Positions 28,592 to 36,825 of a DNA stretch of 39,945 bases are shown here, piece after piece. A model generated the notes under the pieces. That model was not told the DNA's origin. It searched no databases and saw nothing but the letters and a program-made list of their open reading frames with translations. The translations under genes and the position numbers were made by a program. How positions within the stretch are numbered: position 1 is the first letter of the stretch; the number at the start of each line of letters is the position of its first letter. The DNA comes from an uncultured Oscillospiraceae bacterium (lineage in GTDB: Bacteria > Bacillota > Clostridia > Oscillospirales > Oscillospiraceae). Location of the stretch: positions 1 through 39,945 of the forward strand of contig CAQCFX010000009.1 of NCBI GenBank assembly GCA_948766235.1, read 5' to 3'.

Positions 28592-30526
28592 TCAGGGGGT
28601 CGAGGCGTGGGATAGCAGCATTCCGCTCTGGGCGGGGACGGACACCGACCAGCCCTCCACCGGGGTGGATTGGCAGGCGCACTGGCCGTCCGCCCGGATG
28701 ACCCAGCTCTCGTCGGGCAGGTGTATGGTATATTCCCAGGGGGAGGCGTTGTAGACCACCCACAGCTGTTCCCCGGCGCTCCCGCCCTGGTTTACCTGGA
28801 AGGACACCACCTGGGGGGCCAGCACCGTTTGGCCGGTCACATAGTCCGCCGCGTCCGGCGATTTGCGGCACAGGCCGGGCAGGGCTTTGCGCAGCCGGAT
28901 CAGCTGCCGGTAGTAGTCCGTCAGGGGGGCGAAGCGGGCGGCCTGCTCCCAGCGGAGCATATTCACCTCCGGCGGGGAGCGGTAGCTGTTGCCGTCGCCC
29001 AGCTTGGTGCGGCCAAACTCCTCCCCGGCCTGGAAAAAGGGGCGGCCCAGGCAGGTGAAGTAGATAAAGGCGGCCAGCTTGTTCTGGCGGAGCAGGTTCT
29101 CGTGGGGCTGGGCGAAGCAGGCGGGGTCCGGGTGTTCTCCCTGTCCCGAGCACAGCACCAGCTTGTCCCACAGGGTAAGATTGTCATGGCAGGACACATA
29201 GTTGATAATCTGGGAGCAGCCGTGGGGTTCAAACTCCCATGCGCCCTGGGGCCAGCCGGTAACGGAGCGGAGAATGTCCTCGTCCAGCCCAGCCGCGCCG
29301 TTGACAAAGCCGGGGGAGCAGCGCAGAAAGCAGCTGCCCTTGATGGCGTCGCGGGTGCTGTCGCAGAATACGCCGATGGCGCAGTCCAGCAATGCCACGT
29401 TGGACTTCAGGGCAGGGTGGGTGTCCGGCTCCATGGGGGAGTCGTCCGCCCGCCAGGGTTCGCCATAGAGCAGCTTTTCCCCTGGGCCGAATACCTGGTC
29501 CAGCTCCCGCTGGATGCGGTTCATCAGCTCCACGGTTAAAAGCCCCATCAGGTCGAAACGAAAGCCGTCAATGTGGTACTCACGGGCCCAGTACATCACG
29601 GAATTGGCGATATAGTTATCCACCATGGCCCGTCCGGCGGCCACATCGTTGCCGCAGCCCGAGCCGTTGGACAGCCCTCCGTCCCGCCGGCGGCGGTAGT
29701 AGTAGTCCGGCGCGGAGCGCTCCAGCCAGGAATCGGCGGCGTAGGTGTGGTTATATACCACGTCCATTACCACCCGAAGGCCGTTTTGGTGAAGGGCCTG
29801 CACCATCTCTTTGCACTCCCGGATGCGGAGAGCGCCGTCAGAGGGGTCGGTGGCGTAGCTGCCCTCGGGCACGTTGTAGTTGACCGGGTCATAGCCCCAG
29901 TTGAACTGCCCGCCGTCTCCGCCCTCGTCCACCGAGCCGAAGTCGAAAATGGGCAGCAGCTGAACGTGGGTAACGCCCAGCTCTTTCAGGTGGGTCATGC
30001 AGGGGGGAAGCTCTCCGTCCGATCCGGTCCAGGAGAAGGCCTTGAACTTTCCCCGGTATGGGGCGGGGACGCCGCCGTCCGGGTCCCAGGAGAAATCCTT
30101 GACGTGAAGCTCGTAGATGATTTGCTCGGGCTGGAGAGGGGGCGAAACGTCCCGCTCAAAGCCCGCGGGGTTGGTGCGGGACAGGTCGGTAACCATGCTG
30201 CGCGCCCCATTGCGCCCGCAGGCTGTGGCGTAGGGGTCGGCGGTGCGGCGGACAAGGCCGGCGGCCTCCACCTCATAGTCGTAGTATATCCCGTGAAGGT
30301 CCCCTTCCAGGGCCAGGGACCAAACGCCCCGGTCTCCCCGGGTGAGGGAGTGGACCGCGCAGGCGGGAGAGGAGTCGTCCCGGTAAAGGGACAGCTCCAC
30401 CCGGTCGGCCTCCGGGCTCCACAGCTTGAAGACGGTGCGCCAGGCGGAGTGCGAGGCGCCCAGGTCTTTTCCGTTATAGCAGTATTTTGCGTCAAAACGT
30501 CTGTAATGTCGTCTATTTGAACCCAA
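28592..30526 (-). CDS. pulA: Type I pullulanase / glycogen-debranching GH13 enzyme
   Basis: 644-aa GH13 enzyme that cleaves alpha-1,6 branches of pullulan, glycogen or limit dextrins. An N-terminal CBM48-like domain (about 30-90) precedes the barrel. The type I pullulanase motif appears as FNWGYDPVNYNVPEGSYATDP (about 208; usually Y-N-W-G-Y-D-P). Catalytic residues are Asp325 in DGFRFDLMG (nucleophile), Glu356 in LLYGEPW (acid/base) and Asp448 in SCHDN. No signal peptide, so it is probably intracellular and handles imported dextrins or stored glycogen. TTG start with AAGGGTG upstream; no ATG is available near the N-terminus. Own promoter at 30597-30625. Confidence 0.93.
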   Translation of the reverse strand: MGSNRRHYRRFDAKYCYNGKDLGASHSAWRTVFKLWSPEADRVELSLYRDDSSPACAVHSLTRGDRGVWSLALEGDLHGIYYDYEVEAAGLVRRTADPYATACGRNGARSMVTDLSRTNPAGFERDVSPPLQPEQIIYELHVKDFSWDPDGGVPAPYRGKFKAFSWTGSDGELPPCMTHLKELGVTHVQLLPIFDFGSVDEGGDGGQFNWGYDPVNYNVPEGSYATDPSDGALRIRECKEMVQALHQNGLRVVMDVVYNHTYAADSWLERSAPDYYYRRRRDGGLSNGSGCGNDVAAGRAMVDNYIANSVMYWAREYHIDGFRFDLMGLLTVELMNRIQRELDQVFGPGEKLLYGEPWRADDSPMEPDTHPALKSNVALLDCAIGVFCDSTRDAIKGSCFLRCSPGFVNGAAGLDEDILRSVTGWPQGAWEFEPHGCSQIINYVSCHDNLTLWDKLVLCSGQGEHPDPACFAQPHENLLRQNKLAAFIYFTCLGRPFFQAGEEFGRTKLGDGNSYRSPPEVNMLRWEQAARFAPLTDYYRQLIRLRKALPGLCRKSPDAADYVTGQTVLAPQVVSFQVNQGGSAGEQLWVVYNASPWEYTIHLPDESWVIRADGQCACQSTPVEGWSVSVPAQSGMLLSHASTP

Positions 30527-30596
30527 TATGTTTCACCCTTGTGCGTAAAATTTGAATGGTGCGAAACGGCGCGCCAAGAACTTCCACTTAATTGAA

Positions 30597-30625
30597 ATTA
30601 TACCATATTTCTACTGGAAATGCAA
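30597..30625 (-). promoter_or_regulatory. Pullulanase promoter
   Basis: Minus strand: TTGCAT (30625-30620), 17 bp, TATAAT (30602-30597). Near-consensus, about 70 bp upstream of the TTG start. It is divergent from spo0A in a 298-bp spacer. Confidence 0.85.
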
Positions 30626-30695
30626 CTGAATATGCGCCGTAAGAGGGATGGCCGCAGGCAAAGGCGCAAAAGCAACAGGGAATAAATGGAAAATA

Positions 30696-30703
30696 TTGTC
30701 GAA
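30696..30703 (+). promoter_or_regulatory. 0A box (Spo0A binding site) upstream of spo0A
   Basis: TTGTCGAA, followed by GAA, matches the 0A-box core TGTCGAA. It lies 31 bp upstream of the predicted spo0A -35 box and 71 bp from the pullulanase -35 box, so autoregulation of spo0A is likely. Confidence 0.7.
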
Positions 30704-30733
30704 GAAAACTTTGGAGGAAATGGAAAAACTTTC

Positions 30734-30762
30734 TTGCCATGTGGAGGATTCTGTGGTATTTT
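30734..30762 (+). promoter_or_regulatory. Possible spo0A promoter
   Basis: TTGCCA (30734-30739), 17 bp, TATTTT (30757-30762). A moderate sigma-A match 60 bp before the start codon. I found no convincing sigma-H promoter. Confidence 0.45.
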
Positions 30763-30824
30763 AATGATAAGGCAAAAACTGGTAATTCAACACCAAAGGT
30801 CATAGACCGGAAAGGATCAATAAC

Positions 30825-31586
30825 ATGAGCGATAAGAAGAAGATTGTGCTGGCGGATGCCTCGGAGGAGTTTCGCCGGATGCTGGCGGATATGATGGAGC
30901 AGGAGAATGACCTGTGCGTGGTGGGACAGACGGGCAGCGGCGAGGAGCTGCTGGCGCTGATTGCCCAGCACAAGCCGGACGTGGTGGTCATGGATTTGAT
31001 GCTGTCGGGGATAGACGGGCTGGAGGTGCTGGAGAGGCTGGGTGCGGGCCGGCCCAAGGTACTGGTGCTGTCCGCTTTCAGCGGCCCCTCGCTGGCCGAG
31101 CAGATTTCCCAGTGCGGCGGCGACTACTGCATGCTCAAGCCCTGCCGGGCGCAGACGGTGATTGAGCGCACCCGGCGGCTCACCGCCGCACCCAGTCTGG
31201 AGACGGCGGAGGAGGAGAATAACGGCCGGGATTTGGAGCGGCAGGTGACCGCCATCATCCACGACATCGGCGTACCCGCCCATATCAAGGGTTATCAATA
31301 TCTCAGGGAGGCCATTGGCCTGGCTGTGGCGGATATGGAGGTCATCAACGCGGTGACCAAGGTGCTCTACCCCGCGGTGGCCAAGAAATACGGCACCACT
31401 GCCAGCCGGGTGGAGCGGGCCATCCGCCACGCCATCGAGGTGGCCTGGGACCGGGGCGATTTGGAGACGCTGCAAAAGTACTTTGGCTACACCGTGTCCA
31501 ACGCCAAGGGCAAGCCCACCAACAGCGAGTTTATCGCCATGATTGCCGACCGCATCTCTCTGGAGGGCGGCGTTCGGGTGAGCTGA
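30825..31586 (+). CDS. spo0A: Sporulation master regulator Spo0A
   Basis: 253-aa response regulator that commits Clostridia and Bacilli to sporulation. The receiver domain (1-120) has the phosphoacceptor Asp57 in VVVMDLMLSGIDGLEVL and Lys in MLKPC. The usual acidic pair near residues 10-12 is DA rather than DD, so only one of the two Mg-binding acids is obvious. The DNA-binding domain (about 145-253) is highly conserved: HDIGVPAHIKGYQYLREAI, KYGTTASRVERAIRHAIEVAWDRG, and KPTNSEFIAMIADRI. AAAGGAT precedes the ATG. A 0A box lies upstream. Alone in its unit, with a convergent hairpin after the stop. Its presence together with dpaAB indicates an endospore former. Confidence 0.97.
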   Translation: MSDKKKIVLADASEEFRRMLADMMEQENDLCVVGQTGSGEELLALIAQHKPDVVVMDLMLSGIDGLEVLERLGAGRPKVLVLSAFSGPSLAEQISQCGGDYCMLKPCRAQTVIERTRRLTAAPSLETAEEENNGRDLERQVTAIIHDIGVPAHIKGYQYLREAIGLAVADMEVINAVTKVLYPAVAKKYGTTASRVERAIRHAIEVAWDRGDLETLQKYFGYTVSNAKGKPTNSEFIAMIADRISLEGGVRVS

Positions 31587-31600
31587 GCGGACCGTTCAAG

Positions 31601-31634
31601 CACGGGGCGCTGTGCGCGGGCACGGCGCCCCGTG
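31601..31634. terminator. Convergent hairpin after spo0A
   Basis: CACGGGGCGC and GCGCCCCGTG form a 10-bp stem followed by TGTTCCTTT on the plus strand. Likely terminator shared by spo0A and the minus-strand nucleosidase gene. Confidence 0.75.
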
Positions 31635-31641
31635 TGTTCCT

Positions 31642-32298
31642 TTATGCCAGCTCCAGCGCGCACAGCGCCTGGGTGAGCCGCTGCACGGCGCCGGGGAGAT
31701 TGGCCTGATACTCCTCGTACTGGGAGGGCTGAAACAGGTGGTCGGACACCACCTTCACGCAGCGAAAGGGCACGGCGTTTCTCAGACACACCTGGGCCGC
31801 GGCGGCGGCCTCCATGTCGCACACCAGGGCGTGGAAGTGGTCGCGAATGCGCTGGGCCCGCTTCAGGTCCCGGCCGAACCAGTCCCCGCTGGCCACGATG
31901 CCGGGGACAGGGTCAAATCCGGCGGCGGCCAGCCGGGCCAGGGTGTCGTCCGCGCCGGCGCAGGGCAGCTCTACCTGCTCCAGTACGGGAATCAGGCCGG
32001 GGGGGTCGCCGAAGGTCTCCATATCGTGCTGAACGCAGGCGGTGGCGGCCACGATGGTGCCGGCGGGCAGGTCGGTCAAGCAGCCGGTGACGCCGGCGTT
32101 CCACAGCTCCGTGGGCGCGAAGCGGTCGATGAGGTACTGTGCGCCTAAAGCGACATTTACCTTGCCGACACCGCACAGGCACACCGCCAAATCCTTCGAC
32201 AGGCGGCGCAGAGTGAGCCCCGCGCCGTTTTCCACTGGCTCGCCTGCGTCGAAGGGCGGGGCGGCCTCCTTGGCCATAGCAAACAGCAGAACCCGCAT
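31642..32298 (-). CDS. mtnN: MTA/SAH nucleosidase family protein
   Basis: 218-aa purine nucleoside phosphorylase-fold protein resembling 5'-methylthioadenosine/S-adenosylhomocysteine nucleosidase. Motifs are LCGVGKVNVALGAQYLID, NAGVTGCL, the purine/ribose-binding VCDMEAAAAAQVC (usually V-D-M-E-G-A-A) and the catalytic-Asp motif VKVVSDH. It removes adenine from MTA or SAH for methionine and purine salvage. A futalosine-type or other nucleoside substrate is possible because the Met-Glu loop is slightly atypical. It starts one base after the pncB stop, with GGAGAGG inside pncB, so it is co-transcribed with the NAD-salvage gene. Confidence 0.85.
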   Translation of the reverse strand: MRVLLFAMAKEAAPPFDAGEPVENGAGLTLRRLSKDLAVCLCGVGKVNVALGAQYLIDRFAPTELWNAGVTGCLTDLPAGTIVAATACVQHDMETFGDPPGLIPVLEQVELPCAGADDTLARLAAAGFDPVPGIVASGDWFGRDLKRAQRIRDHFHALVCDMEAAAAAQVCLRNAVPFRCVKVVSDHLFQPSQYEEYQANLPGAVQRLTQALCALELA

Positions 32299-32299
32299 T

Positions 32300-33730
32300 T
32301 TAGTGCCTCTCCGCCAGCAGGGCGGCGCGCACGTCCCACAGCTTCTGGGACAGGTCCACGTAGTAGTTGTGGGGGAACTCGAAGCGCTTCACCTCGTCCC
32401 ACAGGCTGTCGACCTCCCGCAGGCAGTGCTCCCTGGCCTGCTGAATGGTGGGCAGTTTGTACACCAGCTTGCCGCCCTGGAAGATGGGCACAAGCAGGGG
32501 GCGGGCGGTGTAGTCGGCGACGATTTTGCGCTTCCAGGTAGCCTCCGGGTCGAACAGCTCCAGAGGCTGGGTGAAGTCGGGATGCTCGTCGTGAACGCAG
32601 ATATAGTCGGCGATGGCCTTGCCGTTGGCGTTTTCAAACAGGCGGTATACCTTTTTGAAATGGGGCAGGGTGACTTTGGCAGCGTTTTCGCTGATTTTGA
32701 TTTTGGGAATGACGGCGCCGCCCTCCTCCTCGATGGCGGCCAGCTTATACACCCCGCCGAACACCGGCTCGCTCTTGGAGGTGATGAGCCGCTCGCCCAC
32801 GCCGAAAGCGTCAATCTTTGCCCCCTGGGTGAGCAGGTCCCGGATGATGTACTCATCCAGGGAGTTGGAGGCCACAATCTTGATGCCGGGCAGGCCGGCG
32901 TTGTCCAGCATCTTCCGGGCCTTTTTGGACAGATAGGTCAGGTCGCCCGAGTCAATCCGAATGCCGCCGCTGGTGATGCCCAGCTCCCGGAACACGCGGA
33001 TGGCGTTGGGTACGCCGGAGCGCAGCACGTTATAGGTGTCCACCAGCAGGGTGGCGGCGGTGGGGTAGACCTGGCAGTAGGTTTTAAAGGCGGTGTACTC
33101 GTCGGGGAACATCTGCACCCAGGAGTGGGCCATGGTGCCGGTGGCGGGGGTGCCGAACATCAGGTCGGCCATGGCGCAGGCGGTGCCGCCGGCTCCGGCG
33201 ATGTAGCTGGACCGGGCGCCCAGGATGGCGCCGTCCGAGCCTTGGGCCCGGCGGGAGCCAAACTCGGACACCGGTCGGCCCTGGGCCGCGCGGACGATGC
33301 GGTTGGATTTGGTGGCAATCAGGGACTGGTGGTTGAGCACCAGCAGGAGGTAGGTCTCAATAAACTGGGCCTGGATGGCGGGGGCGCGGACGGTGAGGAT
33401 GGGCTCCCGGGGGAAGATGGGGGTGCCCTCCGGCACGGCCCAGATGTCGCCGGTGAAGTGGAAGTTGCGCAGGTAGTCCAGAAACTCCGGGGCGAAGCAG
33501 TTCTTCCCCCGCAGATACTGGATGTCCTCCTCGTCGAAATGGAGGTTTTGGATATAGTGGACCACCTGCTCCAGTCCGGCGGCGATGGCGAAGCCGCCCC
33601 CGTCGGGGACGCTGCGGAAGAACACGTCGAAGTAGCAGACGCGCTCGCCCATGCCGGTTTGGAAATAGCCGTTGCCCATGGTCAGCTCGTAGAAATCGGT
33701 GAGCATGGTGTAGTTGACATCGTGCTTCAT
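32300..33730 (-). CDS. pncB: Nicotinate phosphoribosyltransferase
   Basis: 476-aa enzyme of NAD salvage that joins nicotinate and PRPP, with ATP hydrolysis, to give nicotinate mononucleotide. Typical features are the N-terminal LTDFYELTMGNGYF, VPEGTPIFPREPILTV, SEFGSRRAQGSDGAILGARSSYIAGAGGTACAMADLMFG, GTMAHSWVQMFPDE (catalytic-His region), and GGIRIDSGDLTYLSKKAR with the PRPP-binding loop. Full length for the Firmicutes form. GGAGGG upstream of the ATG. First gene of pncB-mtnN with a near-consensus promoter at 33764-33792. Confidence 0.96.
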   Translation of the reverse strand: MKHDVNYTMLTDFYELTMGNGYFQTGMGERVCYFDVFFRSVPDGGGFAIAAGLEQVVHYIQNLHFDEEDIQYLRGKNCFAPEFLDYLRNFHFTGDIWAVPEGTPIFPREPILTVRAPAIQAQFIETYLLLVLNHQSLIATKSNRIVRAAQGRPVSEFGSRRAQGSDGAILGARSSYIAGAGGTACAMADLMFGTPATGTMAHSWVQMFPDEYTAFKTYCQVYPTAATLLVDTYNVLRSGVPNAIRVFRELGITSGGIRIDSGDLTYLSKKARKMLDNAGLPGIKIVASNSLDEYIIRDLLTQGAKIDAFGVGERLITSKSEPVFGGVYKLAAIEEEGGAVIPKIKISENAAKVTLPHFKKVYRLFENANGKAIADYICVHDEHPDFTQPLELFDPEATWKRKIVADYTARPLLVPIFQGGKLVYKLPTIQQAREHCLREVDSLWDEVKRFEFPHNYYVDLSQKLWDVRAALLAERH

Positions 33731-33763
33731 TGGAGAATCCCTCCCTGTTTTTCAGTGTCCACC

Positions 33764-33792
33764 ATTATAAGCTGTCTTGACAACAATTTCAA
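33764..33792 (-). promoter_or_regulatory. pncB promoter
   Basis: Minus strand: TTGAAA (33792-33787), 17 bp, TATAAT (33769-33764), 34 bp upstream of pncB. Confidence 0.85.
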
Positions 33793-33807
33793 TCCCCAAA
33801 TCGCAGC

Positions 33808-33832
33808 AAGGGCCGCCCCCAGGGCGGCCCTT
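33808..33832 (-). terminator. Hairpin between rubrerythrin gene and pncB
   Basis: AAGGGCCGCCC, 3-nt loop, GGGCGGCCCTT; an 11-bp perfect stem just after the rubrerythrin stop. There is no T-run beyond the stem, so termination may be partial. Confidence 0.65.
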
Positions 33833-33846
33833 GTCGTGTTATCTGC

Positions 33847-34479
33847 TTATCTGCCGCTGGTATAGGGGGCCAGGTCCAGCCGGACGTAATAACCCCGGTC
33901 GTGGCGGCACACCGGGCAGGTCTGGGGGGCCAGAGAGGCCTTGATAATCTCTCCGCAGTTCAGGCAAACCCACAGGGTCTCCCCGTCGCTGTTGAACAGC
34001 TTTTCCTGCTCCAGCAGGTCGGCGAACAGGCCGAAGCGGTCGCCGTGGGTCTTCTCAATCTGGGCAATCAGCTCAAACTGGCCGCCGATGAGGTCAAAGC
34101 CCTCTCTGTGGGCGATTTCGGCGAAGGCGGCGTAGTCGTGCTCAAATTCCTGGTACTCGTTGTGCTGGGCGGCTTTGAGCAGGTCCAGCGTCTTGTCGGA
34201 CAGGTCGATGGGGTAGTTGCCGTCGATGGCGATGTTTTTCCCCGCCGAGGGCAGCAGCAGGTCGTAAAACACCTTGGCGTGGGCCTTCTCCTGGTCGGCG
34301 GTGTACTCAAACACGCGGGCTACCACCTCCAGCTTTTCCTTTCGGGCGGCGGAGGCGGCGATGGTGTAGCGGTTGCGGGCCTGGCTCTCCCCGGCGAAGG
34401 AGCGCATCAGGTTTTCCCGCGTCAGGCTTTTCATGAAATCCACATTGCCCTTGTGGTAATTTTGATAGTCGGTCGGCAT
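33847..34479 (-). CDS. rbr: Rubrerythrin
   Basis: 210-aa diiron peroxidase that removes hydrogen peroxide in anaerobes, taking electrons from rubredoxin or NADH-linked donors. The ferritin-like domain (about 20-150) has the metal ligands in FAGESQARNRY (Glu31), ADQEKAHAKV (Glu64/His67), EFEHDYAAFAEIA and IEKTHGDRF. The C-terminal rubredoxin-like domain has the two iron-binding pairs CLNC (172-175) and CPVC (188-191). The ATG at 34479 has GGAGGG upstream; in-frame sequence before it is non-coding. Single gene, divergent from the histidine phosphatase. Confidence 0.95.
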   Translation of the reverse strand: MPTDYQNYHKGNVDFMKSLTRENLMRSFAGESQARNRYTIAASAARKEKLEVVARVFEYTADQEKAHAKVFYDLLLPSAGKNIAIDGNYPIDLSDKTLDLLKAAQHNEYQEFEHDYAAFAEIAHREGFDLIGGQFELIAQIEKTHGDRFGLFADLLEQEKLFNSDGETLWVCLNCGEIIKASLAPQTCPVCRHDRGYYVRLDLAPYTSGR

Positions 34480-34569
34480 TTTGTTCCCTCCAATGTATTT
34501 GGTAGATACAGTATGCCCCGTTTTGGGAAAAACTTGCACGGTATCCGCCCCTTTCCGCATTGGGCGGGG

Positions 34570-34598
34570 TTGACGCGCAAAGCGGGCGATGGTAGAAT
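34570..34598 (+). promoter_or_regulatory. Promoter of the histidine phosphatase gene
   Basis: TTGACG (34570-34575), 17 bp, TAGAAT (34593-34598), 38 bp before the GTG start. Confidence 0.75.
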
Positions 34599-34635
34599 GA
34601 AATTGGCAAATTTTTGGGCCTGAGGAGGGATTTCG

Positions 34636-35229
34636 GTGAGAATGTTAGTGATTCGGCATGGTGAAAGTGAAGCGGATATCCTTGGCGTACATGAAGGGCG
34701 GGCCGATTTTGAGCTGACGGAGCGCGGGCACCGGCAGGCGGCGGCAATGGGCGAATATGTAAGTCGGAGCTATCACATTGATAAAATATATGCCAGCACC
34801 CTGAAAAGGGCGGCTCAAACTGCGGAGCACCTCCGCTCAGCGTCAAATGTCCCTTTGATATTTGACGAGCACCTGATGGAGTTTAACAACGGGCTGCTTG
34901 CGGGGCTGGCGTACGGCGCTGTGCAGGAGAAGTATCCCCCGGTGAAGACGCCGCTGCATCTGGCTGTGTATGAGCAGGAAAGCGCGCTTGAATTTCGATA
35001 CAGGGCCGAATATATGCTGTCGAAGCTGATTTCGGAAAATGCCGAGGACAGCACCATAGCCGTCGTCACACACGGCGGTATGATCAACCAGTTGTATCGC
35101 GCGTTTTTCAGGCTGCCTGTGGACTCGGAATTCGGCTTTCGTACGGGCGATACGGGGATTCACGAATGGATTGTCAATAAGGGCTCTGGCGTAGTGGTCA
35201 AAGCAAATTACATACCGCACAGCATATAA
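34636..35229 (+). CDS. Histidine phosphatase (phosphoglycerate mutase-like)
   Basis: 197-aa member of the histidine phosphatase superfamily. The catalytic His is in LVIRHGESEAD (His8), the Arg/Glu pocket includes YASTLKRAAQTAEHL and the acidic MEFNNGLL, and the second His is in VVTHGGMINQLY. These proteins dephosphorylate varied small molecules; the substrate here is unknown. GTG start with GGAGG 7 nt upstream. The gene is visibly more A/T-rich and uses more A/T-ending codons than its neighbours, which suggests recent transfer. It has its own promoter and terminator. Confidence 0.88.
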   Translation: MRMLVIRHGESEADILGVHEGRADFELTERGHRQAAAMGEYVSRSYHIDKIYASTLKRAAQTAEHLRSASNVPLIFDEHLMEFNNGLLAGLAYGAVQEKYPPVKTPLHLAVYEQESALEFRYRAEYMLSKLISENAEDSTIAVVTHGGMINQLYRAFFRLPVDSEFGFRTGDTGIHEWIVNKGSGVVVKANYIPHSI

Positions 35230-35239
35230 ATGCTGGATT

Positions 35240-35268
35240 GGGCAGTTATCCGTCACGGGTAACTGCCC
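35240..35268 (+). terminator. Terminator after the histidine phosphatase gene
   Basis: GGGCAGTTA and TAACTGCCC, a 9-bp stem with an inner CCGT/ACGG, followed by ATTTCAAT. Moderate terminator. Confidence 0.7.
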
Positions 35269-35380
35269 ATTTCAATATGGAAAGAAGGTGGCCCGCGGGC
35301 AGACCGTGCATTCCGCAGTCACCCGCCCGGCCGGGGGGGAATACACTGGACTGATGACAAACATTGGACAGGAGGAGTTC

Positions 35381-36247
35381 ATGATGCTGCGGGCAAAAAA
35401 CATCTGGGTGGTGGGCGGCGACCCCCGGCAGGCGGCGCTGGCGGCGCTGCTGGCGGACGACGGCCACAGCGTACATACCTACGCCCTGGAGCGGGGCGGG
35501 GAAATGGACTGTGAGCCGGCCATGGATGGGGCGGACCGGGCGGACTGCGTGGTGCTGCCCCTCCCGGCGGCGGGGCCGGAGGGAAGGCTGAACGCGCCGC
35601 TTTCGGCCCGGGAGCACGACATGGCGCAGGTGCTGGACGCGCTGCGCCCGGGACAGCTGGTGTGCGCGGGCATGACGGACCGGGCGCTGGAGGACATGGC
35701 GGCGGCGCGGGGGCTGGTGCTGCGGGACTATTTCGCGCGGGAGGAGCTGGCGGTGATGAACGCGGTGGCCACCGCCGAGGGCGCCATCCAGATTGCCATG
35801 GAGGAGCTGCCCATTACCCTGCACAACGCCCGAGTGATGGTGGTGGGCTTTGGACGGCTGGGCCGGGCGCTGGCCCCCCGGCTGCGCTCGCTGGGGGCAA
35901 AGGTGTGGGTGTGCGCCCGGCGGCATGAGCAGCGCGCCGCCGCCGAGAGCATGGGACTGGGCAGCGAGCGGATGGACCATCTGAGCGACTGGCTGTGCAG
36001 CTATGACCTGGTGTTCAATACGGTGCCCGCCCCGGTGCTGGGGGTGGAGGAGCTGGCCGCGCTGAAGGAAGGGGCGCTGGTGATTGATCTGGCCTCCCGC
36101 CCCGGCGGGGTGGATTTGGACGCCGCCGCGGCCCTGAGCGTGCGGGTAATCTGGGCGCTGTCCCTGCCGGGAAAGGTGGCCCCCGTCACCTCGGGGCGGT
36201 ACATCAAGGACACCATTTATCATATTATGGAGGAATCAGAGCTGTGA
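35381..36247 (+). CDS. dpaA: Dipicolinate synthase subunit A
   Basis: 288-aa NAD(P)-binding subunit of dipicolinate synthase (SpoVFA). With DpaB it makes dipicolinic acid, the calcium-bound core solute of endospores, in the mother cell from a dihydrodipicolinate-pathway intermediate. N-terminal NIWVVGGDPRQAALAALLADDGH is family-typical. The Rossmann motif VMVVGFGRLGRALAPRLRSLGAKVWVCAR is in the middle, and the C-terminus has LPGKVAPVTSGRYIKDTIYHIMEE. I chose the ATG at 35381 behind GGAGG; the 31 in-frame residues upstream look non-coding. It overlaps dpaB (GTGA). It should be mother-cell specific (sigma-K in related species); I see no secure promoter here. Confidence 0.95.
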   Translation: MMLRAKNIWVVGGDPRQAALAALLADDGHSVHTYALERGGEMDCEPAMDGADRADCVVLPLPAAGPEGRLNAPLSAREHDMAQVLDALRPGQLVCAGMTDRALEDMAAARGLVLRDYFAREELAVMNAVATAEGAIQIAMEELPITLHNARVMVVGFGRLGRALAPRLRSLGAKVWVCARRHEQRAAAESMGLGSERMDHLSDWLCSYDLVFNTVPAPVLGVEELAALKEGALVIDLASRPGGVDLDAAAALSVRVIWALSLPGKVAPVTSGRYIKDTIYHIMEESEL

Positions 36248-36825
36248 ACTGGAACGAGTTGAAGGTGGGCTTCGCGTTCTGCGGGTCCTTTTGCACCATG
36301 TCCAAGGCGCTGGACGCCTTGGAGCAGACGGCCGCCCGGTTTGGGCCGGTGACGCCCATTGTGTCCGAGACAGTGGCGGGCACCGACACCCGCTTCGGCG
36401 CGGCCCACGACTTTCTGCGGGAGATGGAGCGCGTGTGCGACCGCCGGGTGATTTCCACCGTGGCGCAGGCGGAGCCCATCGGCCCCAAGGGGCTGCTGGA
36501 CGTGCTGGTAATCTGCCCCTGCACAGGCAACACCCTGGCCAAGCTGGCCCACGGCGTCACCGATGGCGCGGTGACCATGGCGGCCAAGGCCCATCTGCGC
36601 AACGGCCGGCCCCTGGTGCTGGCCATCGCCACCAATGACGGCCTGGCGGGCAGCGCGCCCAACCTGGGGACCATGCTGGGGCGGAAAAACGTGTATTTCG
36701 TCCCCTTCGGCCAGGACGACTGCGTGGAAAAGCCCGCCTCCCTGGTGGCGGATTTCACCCGGATTCCCGAGACGGTGGAGGCCGCGGTGCGGGGGGAGCA
36801 GATTCAGCCCTTGCTGCTACGATAG
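36244..36825 (+). CDS. dpaB: Dipicolinate synthase subunit B (flavoprotein)
   Basis: 193-aa SpoVFB flavoprotein-fold subunit of dipicolinate synthase. Diagnostic stretches are VGFAFCGSFCTMSKALDALE at the N-terminus, PIVSETVAGTDTRFG, VICPCTGNTLAKLAHGVTDGAVTMAAKAHLRN and RPLVLAIATNDGLAG. GTG start in a 4-bp overlap with dpaA, so the two subunits are translationally coupled. The last base of its stop codon is also the first base of the hairpin element that follows. Confidence 0.95.
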   Translation: MNWNELKVGFAFCGSFCTMSKALDALEQTAARFGPVTPIVSETVAGTDTRFGAAHDFLREMERVCDRRVISTVAQAEPIGPKGLLDVLVICPCTGNTLAKLAHGVTDGAVTMAAKAHLRNGRPLVLAIATNDGLAGSAPNLGTMLGRKNVYFVPFGQDDCVEKPASLVADFTRIPETVEAAVRGEQIQPLLLR

